DNA of 64,000 nucleotides from Glandiceps talaboti (lineage: Eukaryota; Hemichordata; Enteropneusta; Spengelidae), in contig NC_135562.1 of assembly GCF_964340395.1 (NCBI RefSeq), positions 17,991,485 through 18,055,484 on the forward strand, given 5' to 3'. The notes beneath the pieces are model-generated. The model did not search any database, had not been told where the DNA came from, and was given only the letters and a program-made list of their open reading frames with translations. This document shows positions 47,301 through 59,450 of this stretch, piece by piece. Both the position numbers and the translations under genes were made by a program. Every line of letters begins with the position of its first letter. Positions within the stretch are counted from its first letter, which is position 1.

Positions 47301-50300
47301 GAGTAGTGATGATGTTTGCTTGTTTGTTGGTTTGGTGTTGACTTACCTCAGCATAATATAAAGCTATGCCACCCCAGACAAGATAACTGTTTGCAATCTG
47401 AAAAAAAAGAATGAAATTTACTATGAATGATGATACAAACTCATCTGTGCAGATTTAATTACAGTATCAGCCTAAGCCATTTAAACTTTGGAGACACTAA
47501 ACATGATCTCAACTGGGATGGTGTCGTTTCCAACTTTTGCACATCCGGGATTTCATTCTCTTGTCACATGACTCCAGTAATGAGTCATGTGACCAACCCA
47601 GAACATCAGCTTGGCGAACAAGTCCACAGCTGTGGATGAAAATTTAAGTTTTGCTTTCACTTACAATTTCAAAAGTTCAAAATGTCTTATGCTGCTGTTA
47701 AATATCCTCTATAAATACCCATTTGTCATCCATATGGTCATTTTAAAACAATTAAAGGCACATAAACCCATGGCCGTTTTAAAACAATTAAAGGCACACA
47801 AACCCATGGCCGTTTTAAAACAATTAAAGGCACATCGGCTGAGTTTATAAGTTGTTAGGGTGTAATTTCTTTCTGCATATTAAAAGGTACTCTCAGTATT
47901 CTACTTACTGATGTATACTTAACCATCACTTACAATTGACTGAATTCAAACCTGGTATTAGGATATAACTTATAAACAATCTGATGACATAATTTATTAT
48001 ACATGTCAAAAAATGTTCAGGAAATCCCTACTCTGAAATCAACTGTTCTAACAATGTCAGAAGACAATAATGTCATAGACGGCATTCATCGACATTAACG
48101 TTATACTACAACAGTTTATAATAAGTCTTTTCACTTGAGTAAAAATTTACAAAATTCGGCTTGTGCCTCTTTTAAAGATGAGCAAAAAAAAAAGTAATTT
48201 TAACAGACTCACCTCTTCATCCTCTTCTCCAAATATACCATTACCATTTGTTTTATACAGTTCCATCACACCTAGTGAAAATGATACTACATTAGGTAAG
48301 TCAAAAATATATCAATGTATGCAAATATATGCAAACATATATGTAAATCTATGTGAATGTATTACTTGAGGTCATGACGGTTGAATGGTGTAGGGTGGTA
48401 GGCTTGGAATCTAAAAGTTGCTGGTTTGAGCCTCGCTGTGGCCACGAAAACACTTTGTGTGTGGTTCTAGTGAATTATTATACCAGTTACAGTGTATTTT
48501 GATAATGAAAAGATTTGTGTGGCCCCAGGATGCTCATTGCCATGATAGTGTGTACACTAATATGACATTCTAAAAGTTAACAGTTACAGTGTGTTGTGAT
48601 AGTGAAAAGATTTGCGTGGTCTTAGGACCCTCACTGCCACACTAATGTGAAATTTTAAGCAGTTTGCATGGCATCCGTCACTAACAAGATCAGCCAGATT
48701 TTAGTGTATTTGATAAAATTTTTGAACTTACCTATACATTCCCCATTGGACTGTATAATAGGTAACGCTAATATTGATTGGATATTGTGAACTTTTACAG
48801 CCATACCATTTGGGTATTTGGGATCCTGTCATAGAAAATGACAAAATGTAAATTAACAAAAGAATTTCCAGGCAAGAAATTTCATTTCCAATTAAATCAG
48901 TCACATAACACATCATGTTCATATAGCCTTCAGTCATTGGCTTAGATCATATCATGTGGTATGGACTATTGACCCATAGTGACCTCAATTTGCATAGAGT
49001 GAACACTATTCATTTTCTATTTTTCTTAGGGCACTATTCATGTAGTGTGGGAGTCCTACTGGTGATTTTCTTTGACTATTGAAAGAATATGTGGCTGTGA
49101 ATGTAATGTGTTATAAAACACTTATTGCCTGGTTTCATTCGGGCACTAGTAGATGTTATATTATTCCTTGTGCTGTTATGTAGCAGTTAATTCCCCTGGC
49201 TTTCAGCTTCACCAAACTCCTGTTATCCGATTTGATGGCTGGGGGTCAGATGCTATAAGCTAACCCCTGTTATCCAATTTCATGCATAGTTTTACTTTTG
49301 ATATTTCTACTTTTGTGATGTTACAATTTTTTAGGGGGTAATAAATTAATGCTATTCAATTCACATGGCAGCCCTCAGGGTAATATACATCTTGTAGTGC
49401 CCTCATAGCAAGGTAATATGTGTGAATAATGCCTACCTTATTATGGCCATCCGCTGTTATGTTTGATGATGTACATACTGTCTGCAAGGAGTGTGCTACA
49501 AACCCTGCTATCGTAAAACCTTTGTCTACCTTCCACCTGATTGTGTTATCTCTGCAAAAAGAAAGCATATTTACAACTGATGTGAGATTTTTGAAAACAA
49601 TAATAATTTTTTAAAAGATAACTTTTCAAGTATTGCTACCAATAAATTCAAATAAGCATTTCTATTTCAAATTGAGATTTTTCTTGTTCAAGGGGAACAC
49701 CACTTCAGAAAATGAAGTCATTTCATGATTTCACATCACCTACAATTACTTGTGATTTCTGAAAAATACCAAGTTGAATTTGTGCTTTTGTAAGGTATCT
49801 ATGGGCTAGTGCATCATGGGAGTAAGCAGAAATAATATATTCAAGTTGCACACTGAATATTCATGAGAGCTGTTTGACACTATTAGGGTATAGGCACTTA
49901 TTCAAATTTCTAAATCATAAGTAGTAGATTCGTATACTTACACTAAATTACTTGGTTTGTAAAGGTAAATGTCCTATGAAGAGAAAAAAAACATGTCAAA
50001 GATCAAATACGTGTAGTTGTGTTCACACACAAACATGCAGACAGACCGGTTGATAGTTTCAAGCATGTATCATGGGTCTCTCCATACAACGTACACCATG
50101 TATTCTGTATACACAGGGTTTGCATGTGCTACTCGGGTATGTAACTTGTCAGCTGACGGTAAGCTGGGTTTACCAGAAAAAATCTTTCTGTGTCGTTGAT
50201 TTGCCGGTAAAATTTGATCTTTTTGTTCTATAAAATCACTCACAATTCAAGATTTAAAGAAATGTTTTTCTATCATTTTGCATAGAAAATGTTACTCCAA

Positions 50301-53300
50301 ATGTACAAATGTCAAAATAGCCTAAAATGTAACAACAAACCTCATCTAACACAATGCATCTTGGAACCAGAAAATCGACTGTCACACACGGACATGCACA
50401 CACACACCCACACTTTCAAAGAGGCAATGCAAAGTATGCAGTCTGAATAAATAGTCAGAACAAATTTTTCTAAAATGAAATAAATCTATCCATACTTTGT
50501 ACTCACAATTTAATGGTTGAATATTTAAGTCACAACTTACTGTTGCATTATCTTCAAGTAAATAAAGATGGCTGCCATCAGCATTGATGGCTGATGCTAT
50601 GCACTCTGTTAGTTCAGTCAAAACTTCTGCTTTGTTCGCATGTTGATGTATGTCTCTTGTCAACTCTTGCAGCATTTTCCTTTTGTCTTTATGTACACAA
50701 AACTGAAAAGAACCAAAAAAATTATACCTTAGGATATGTTTTTATATATTCTGTGGCACAGGTGCACACACTGCATGTATGTGACATGGTAGCTGTATCT
50801 GCACAGCACTGCAAAACTCCGCACTAGTGCCGCATTACTTTGTTTGCTGTATGGACAGGATACCCTCTGAACCAAGGTGATATCATTGATGCATAATGCT
50901 TTCTTGAAACAAACTACATGTCACAGCTAAAAGTTCCCCTATGCCTTACTGAGTAGTGAGTATAACAAGAAAACAGAATCATTTTTACACCATTTTTGGC
51001 CCGCAACAAATAATTTTGTGTTTTAAGGGATACACTTCAGGAAATATATGTCTGTGGTAGAGCACAAATCATGCTGTCGACCTAGAAATTGTATGATTGG
51101 TACTTTGAAGATGAACCTACAATGTACATATAGGTAGTGAAATTCTAATGAGAATTGTCCATCAATGACAAAATGACATAATGGAGTCGTGTAAACAACT
51201 GAAAATGCATCAGTTTGAAAACACACAAATTTGACCTCGTAAATGACCATATTGATGACACACTCTTTAAGATGAACCTAGGTGGTAAGATTATATTTAA
51301 GGTATGGAGAATTAAGTCCACCATTGACAAAATGGCTTTTTGGTCACAACAATTTCCATTCAAAACTAGAGGTTGTAACTTTGAAGATACAACACACCAG
51401 GCTAGGAAGTTAACTCTTTGAGCAAGAATGTTTAGGATCAGTTGCTTCTGAATTTTAAATTTAAAATCTAAAACTTAAAAGCAGAAGTAAAATAATTCAT
51501 ATCAAACTTTAATTCTTATATTCATTCTCACAAATGCCATGTTTATCTTTGGAATACGAATAATCATCGATAACATTAATGTCTATATCAATGAAAATAA
51601 AAAAATTCTCAATTGAAATTTCACCTTATTTAAATGCCAGTAAATTTAAAGATGTCAACTGCAGAATGCGGGTATTACAAAAATTCACCTGCACTGGAGT
51701 ACATTTATCACCAACAATGCCAGAGTAATTACCTACAACTTCCTAAGACTGCACACAATAATCCATAACTTTGGCCAAGCCTACACACTAAGTCTAAACC
51801 ATACACTGAGTTTATCATTTAGTACACTGTGAACCCAAACAATCAAACTTATCTTCATTTGAACCACGTTCACCAAACAAATAAAAAAATTCTACAATGA
51901 ATGAAAGCGTTTTCTATGTATTTGGGCTATCGGGACAAATTATCTTAGATACAGCGAACAGCTGGCAGGCTTTAATCATTTCTCAATCAATATTTGCTGA
52001 ACAGTTTCTCTTTTCTATACAAAATGCATTAATCAGAAGAACCTGTCCAGGTGATCATTGCATCCCGAGGTTTGCTAACTCATTTGGTGTATGACGTAAT
52101 ACAGCAGAAACTGATGAGAATGTCTTCCAACTATTTACTCCACTTAGCGTTTAACGATCGATTAGTTAATGTGACAAATATGTTAGATACCTGTACGTAT
52201 TACTCACCAGAATTGTGCAGTGTCGGTAACTAATATTTTCTAAAACCAATTACTATCAACTAGTCTAACATTCAGAAGATAATCATTCTATTTCCTGTTT
52301 CATTTTCATTATTCATGAAAAAATATTGATAGTTTGCAGGGATTGAATTCAAGCAATGCATTTGATGTTACATGACACATTCTCCATATCATACCTAGAA
52401 CACTTCATGAAATAGCATTTAGGTTGTCTGTGGCTGAGTGGAAAAAACACTGGCTTCTTAACTCTGTGGTTTGGGTTCAAGCCTTGGACAGGGTTTAATT
52501 ATATTTGTCATGTTGTAAATAAGAAAAGTATCATTCAGTTTGACTCAATCTACCAAGAGAAAAAATACTGTAGCACAACTGTAGTTGGCTGTTGTTATGG
52601 GCATGGTCTTGTTGCTAAGCATATTTGCATACATTTTTGGAATCTCTATTAATTTGCCTATTAAACCTTTCCAGTTTTGATCTTTGCAATATGAACATCA
52701 TTTAACCGTTGCTAAAATCATTTTTTGACCCAAATCACACACTGGTGGTAAGATTATTTTGATTTGAACAGACACCGCACAATGCCTATAGCACTACTGA
52801 ACTTTATCAGTTCAGTTGTGCTAAAAATTACAGAAATATTCAGTGTAAATAATTTTTCTTTTGATTTGGTATATATGCTTCGCACTAATAAGTAGGATGT
52901 GCAGACACATTGATAACATGTATTCTTGTATTCATGTATTCTTTGAATTCTTTGTATGTAATAAATAACAAGTTTCACTTAACTGATGCAGTAGTTTTTG
53001 AGATATTGAGTCCACAGACTGACAGACAAGACAGACAGACATAATACACATACACATACATGCATACATACATACACACACACACACATACATACATGCA
53101 TACATACATACATACATACATACATACATACATACATACAAATAACCTCCCCCTCCCTTACAGGGGGTAAAAGTGTTTGCGTCAAAACATCTTAACGTTT
53201 TGTACTGACTACATTTTTGTTGTTAATGTGTTAACAGTATTAGATTAGTCTTTCATTATACCCAAACAATGCCTCAGTTGTAAAAAAAAATCCCCATCTC

Positions 53301-56300
53301 CGTCTGTCAAAGATATTATCATTGAAAAAATGGAGACTGCAATATAAATTTGTCACTAACTGAGACTAGAAAATTATTAATAATATAACAGCCTTTCGAC
53401 ATTACAGGAAAAATGCCCTAACAGAGTATGAAATATTTAGCAGCAGAAAGGCGATATCTCAATCTTTATAGTGAGAAGTGACCTTTCATATTTAACACAG
53501 CTCAGTACGAGACTGATGAAAAATGCCACTCAGCTAGACAACCCCAACAATAGATTACGGAGACAGAATTCATTAAGTTGTCCCTATAAGCAATACATGT
53601 ACATAACATCACGACGCTTCCTAGTTTAATTACATTTTTTTGTTTGTTATTATCAAAAGATTGCAGAAATGCCTCTGACCGCTGGCATTGATGAAAATTA
53701 TTGTATGTACGACAAAATGAAATAAAACTGAAAGTTTATCAGTAGCTTGTCTATCATTTTATTAAATTTACAGACTGGGGGAAATGCTTGATGTTTATAT
53801 AATCAATTTTTGGCCTGTGAGGAATCGAAAACAATTTGACAAAAAACTGTGTAAAACAATATATATTTTAGGTTTCAATTACTTACTTTCCCAAGGCATA
53901 TTAATATACATAAGGCATAAAAAATAGCGCCAATGGTATTGTAGCACAACTGTACTATACAGTTTTAAAAATGTGTAATACATGGTGAGCCATTCTAGAT
54001 ATATAGGTGGTCATTTGCACATTTACATACATTTTTTGAATGATTATTATATTGTCGATTAATCCCTGTTGTTATCTTTGCAATATATTTCATCATTTGG
54101 CTGTTGCTATGGGCATGGTCTTAGTGTTACTGGGCAATTTACATACATTTTTGAATGTTTATTCAATTGTCTATTAATCCCCATAGTTATCTTTGTGAAA
54201 TAAACCACCATTTGGCTGTTGCTATGGATGTGGTCTTGTTGGTAGGCAAATCTACATATATTTTTTGAACGATTATTCAATTGTCTATTAATCCCCATTG
54301 TTATCTTTGCATAATATGTGATCAATTGGCTGTTGCTATGGGCATGGTCTTGTTGCTATGCACATATGCAAACATTTTTTGAATGCTTATTCATTTGTCT
54401 AATGGCATGGTCATGGTTGCTAGGGGTAATTGTGTCAAAATATTTTGAAGAAAATCTGCAGAATAATTCTTCTAGAAACATCTCACCAAGTTCAGTCTCA
54501 CCGACCAAGTACTTTTTGAGATATAAATTTTTGACCAAAATTCACATTTTTACACCTACTTTGCATATTACTGATGAGATCATTATGCTTGATACTTCTT
54601 CATCTATACACCCCCAGATGCACCCTAGTTAAATTTCAGCTGAGTAGGTTTGGAATGAAAGATTTTTGACCAAAAAGATACATTATTAGCCCTAATTTGC
54701 ATATCCCTGATGGGATCATCATGTCGTAAACAATTCTTAATCTAAACACCCTTAAGAATGTTCCACCAAATTTCAGACCAATATGCTTCGTAGTTTTTGA
54801 GTTTAAGTATTTTGACCCAAAATCACACACCGGTAGGTAAGATCATTTTGATTTGAACAATTTCCCAACTAGACACCCAAAGTAATACAATGTTTTTTTA
54901 GGCCTTACTCTAAAAAAAATTGACTTTGGAAAGAAAATGTACCTAAAATTAGAAGCAAATTCTCGCAACTGTACTATTTTGAATGTCAAAAAATGTTTAG
55001 GACCAGCACTTAAACTTGGGTCAGTTGGGTTACTAGAAACGCATAATTTTTTTATTTGGCTAAAAAAATTATCCTGTTTTTTCACTTCACTGAAGAGAAT
55101 TAGGGCCACAATGAATCACTCTATGGTGTACAAAACTTCGCTGTGTTAGGATAAAATTGACATGATAAAAACATCGCCCTCTAGTGGCACTATTGAGAAA
55201 TGCTTTGTGCAAGAACTGGGGCATTGGAAATGGCCTAATGTCTTCTATACCATTGTACAAAAATAGTTTATTTTTGATAACATGGATGGAAAAAAGATGA
55301 AATGCGAGATAAAGAATTTAAAGGAATTCTAAGTTAATAGGCCTGAAGATAATATTGTGTGGTTCCGATTATGCTCAATATTAGAATCGGTGGGGAAGGT
55401 AGATTTTTTATTTAATTTTTTTTTTTTTTCATGTGTGAGTGTCTAGTTAAGGTAGTTATGTTTTCCATTGTTTTCCATATGGTCTCAGTGTTATTAGTTT
55501 CTTCCAATCAGATGTACAGCCATTACAGATTGGAAGAACAATTTTATATTGTCTTCTTAAATTGACGACAGTTTCCGCATCCACTATTTCTCGCAAGACT
55601 TCACAACTTTCGTGATACTATTATTTCAAACAAATCTTTAGAGTTGGCAGTGAAAAGCTATCGCTGCCAGGGGTAGGGAGGGTAACCGGAACAAAATCTG
55701 TCTCTGTCAAACTTCATGACAAACAGTGTTTACTGTTCTAGTCTCAACATTTCAGTTTTTGTTCTTTCCTCTTTTAAGTTTTATTTTTACACATTTTTAC
55801 ACCGGTTTAATGGATTCATTTAAGCTTTTCGTTTCATTTTCTGTATTCTTATTTGTTCATACTCTTTTAGTATTTTAGCCCTTGAAAAAGACTGCCTGTG
55901 CACAGTGGAAATATCAGGATTCAAACAAAGCAGAAGTTTTAACCAGACTTGGACTTGTCCTTTTATTCAAACTCAAGCAGTGTCGTCTAAACAATCCAAC
56001 ATGTGGAAAACTCAGTGACACAGTTCTGTAGACGAACCCTTGACAATTTATTGAAGTCACCTCTGACATTTTTAAATCTAATATCCTAATTTGACACATG
56101 TGCACTCAATCACTATTTCACTACAACCGTAATATTTTATTCTGACTTACTTTGATAATAATCAGTAATTTGAATATAAATCCTTAAGGGGAAGGACACC
56201 TTGGATATTCACGACATTTAAAATGGCACAGGCTGGGTTTATAAACCATTTATTCAAGTAAAAATACTTACATAAAACTGACTTAAACTATTCTTAGTAT

Positions 56301-59300
56301 AATATTAACATCAATGTCAAGCCTTCTATGATATTACAATTTCCTTCTGGTATTGTTAGAATCTTTCAGAACAGTGAATTGCCTTGTATAGATTCCCTCA
56401 ATATTTTTGAACACATGTGAAAAATTACATCATTTATATGCTTTATCATAATACCAGGTTTGAGTTCAGTCAATTGCAAGTGATAGTTATGTTTGCTTCA
56501 GTATGTAGAATACTCTGGGTGAATTTTAGATATGCAACAAAAACTAAAGTAAAAAATGTGTAAACTCAGTTTGTGCACCTTTGATGACAATTTGGATGTT
56601 ACATGGAATGCTAAATATGTCATCAAACTGAGAAATTGAAGAATTTTCACCGTAGTAAATGTACAGCACTGAAAAAATACAGTTAGAGAACTATGTTTTA
56701 CTCACGACATTCCGGCTTTGTGTTGATACTCAAAATACTACATACTGATTTGAAATTGATCTGCTGTCTGAAACAATTTTCAGTTTTGGCTGACTTGGTC
56801 AGGGTTGGGGGGTTGGGGGGGGGATACATGTATACCTTCATTCCTAACATATGTTTTGGTGTCATACATTTACATAGCAACAATTCTTCCATTTTCAATT
56901 TGAAAACTTTCACTAGAAATATTTATATTAAGGGGTACAATGCAGACTTCATTACCAGTAAAATAGTTTTTTGTCAATGAGAACTAAAATGGTTCAAAAT
57001 CCTCCCACCATGAAAATAAAAGAATTTAGTTTATCCTAAATTGAACTTTTGATCTCACCCATATTAAAGAGTCAACATTTCTTAAAGTGAATCCAAAATT
57101 TTTGCTATTGTCTCATCAGCATCATGAGAAGAAAATTACAGTTGAGAGGTCTGTAAAAATTTCGGATTCCCTTCCCAAAATATTTTATTATTTAGCACTA
57201 TACGAAAAGTCATATTTGACCATGTCTTTCCGCTGGGGTAAATCTTGAGCAGAGGATTGTGTAAATGTGGTGAGTATGAAACGAAGTTCCACCTTTGACT
57301 TAATTTACCCCCAGTGATCTCTCCCCTGGGGGCTGTAGACAGTCAAAAGTGGTACTGCGTCTTGTACTACCCCTGGACAGAGATGGTGGTTAGGTGGGTC
57401 ACAGGTAGGGTAAAGGTTGGGTAAAGATGGGTAAATTAGACTTTTCATGTATTTTTCTGTTAATTTGTAACTATGAGAGTCAGTGAACATTTAATTTGTG
57501 CATAAACCATTTTGTATCCAATTATTAGCACATTGTATACACATTGGTATTGAGAAGTTATCAGACACCTTGATGTACTGCATAGATTAAACAGGTTAAA
57601 TACTTTTGTATGTTTTCAAGTTTTTTTGTTCTTAACATAAACATACCGGTACTCAGGGCTGTGAAAAGCGAGAACACAACAGAGATTCCATCTATTGTCC
57701 TTTTTAAGAGTGTGTGAAAAATGAGGACTTAAATACAGCTATTACACAAGAACGGGTCCCTCTGTTCAAAACAAACAATACATAACAATTGAACGAATTA
57801 AAATCAACACTACAAGTCAACGATAATATTTGCTCGCACATCTGACTGGAGACGAACAATAGCGGGGCAATTATTACTCTATTGGGGTATTTTCAAAAGG
57901 TATGGCAGTTGAAGCGTTTTCACACCAAAGTTTGAGAATTCCCTGACAGACGAGACTATCACCTGTGGCAATGCCAGCATTACTGCATTATTATCGCGCA
58001 TTTAAACTTTTGAATGTAAGCCAACTAGAAATGCTAATAAACTCAACTCACAGAAGAAGTACACAGAAAGAAAGTACAATGACCAAATAAATCTCCTTGT
58101 TAGCTTTCCATAAAAGTAATTGCTAAAAGCTAAACAAATTCTCCTTGGGGCAGCCAGGAGAAAGGTAATGTTATAATGTTGTGTACATGTGACCATTTGT
58201 TAAACGATAACTTGATAAACAACACATTTCTACAGTGATGATCAATGAACCATACTGTGCAATATTCAAGTTATTTCTCCATTTTGAAGGTATTGTTAAA
58301 AAGAAGGGTTGAACAAGAGTGCTTCTCGGTGTACAAGATAGTGTTAACCTTTTATTCAAGAATGCTCATCGATCACATTGCATAGCTGTCAACATGAAAT
58401 GTGGGGGCAGGGTATATTAATTAATTAAAGTTTGACGGCCATATGATAAAATGTTCGGATTAAGATGGAATGTGCCTCGGGGACAAATTTCACTGAAACT
58501 CCACAAAGTTTTAGATACTTCTGTAAACTGTGCCATGTAGAAAACTTGCAGTTGGTCTTTTTGCAATACCAAAATAAATTTTTGGGTCCCCATCTTGTTT
58601 TCAAAGAAATTGCCAATCTTTTATTTTCCCATAAAGCTAAACATATTTGGTGGCCATATTGGATTCTAAATTGGCTTATTTTTTAATCATTTTGACCACT
58701 ATTTCAAAAATTTGTATGGTTATCCCAGATTTTGTTTCTAGATTTTAACTGCTGTGCATGGGCTGGAGTTTTCTTGGACAAGTTAGTCACAGCAAAAGTT
58801 TACACATTTTTTTTTTAGGTGAATTCTACGACTACTTGCTTTTTGTTTTTTGATAAACACAATACAAAAACCACTATACTGCAAACTATTATCCCTCCAA
58901 AATCACACTGAATTTGTCTGATTAGTAGGACTCCAGAGTTCCGTTGTGGAAACAGTTTTACACAATTTCATGAATATTTCTGGTTGGAAACGTACATTTT
59001 TTTAGCATCTCTGTAGTCCCTGTCTAAGTGCAGTACCCATGGCAAGAAAAACTACAACATTACACCACATCCAAAGGCAAGTTTTTGGTCAAGATTTAAA
59101 CCTGTCACTAAACTACCTATGGACAAAATTGACCTCAAATTAACAGGTCTGTACAATGTCTTTTTATGATTAAATGACCAATCTTTAGTGAAAAAGTTGC
59201 TTGATGATGAAAATATAAGAGTTACAGCTACATGGATGTATGTAGTGCAGGTTTAATATTTCTAAAATTGTCGGTGTTTTTTGGGGGGATTACTTACCTT

Positions 59301-59394
59301 CCATCTTGATAGCCTTCTTGGTGGAGAGCTTGTACCTAAAATAGAAAAAAAATACAATAATGAGATGTGAATGTGCAAAATTGAATTACCATGG

Positions 59395-59450
<56 letters not shown>

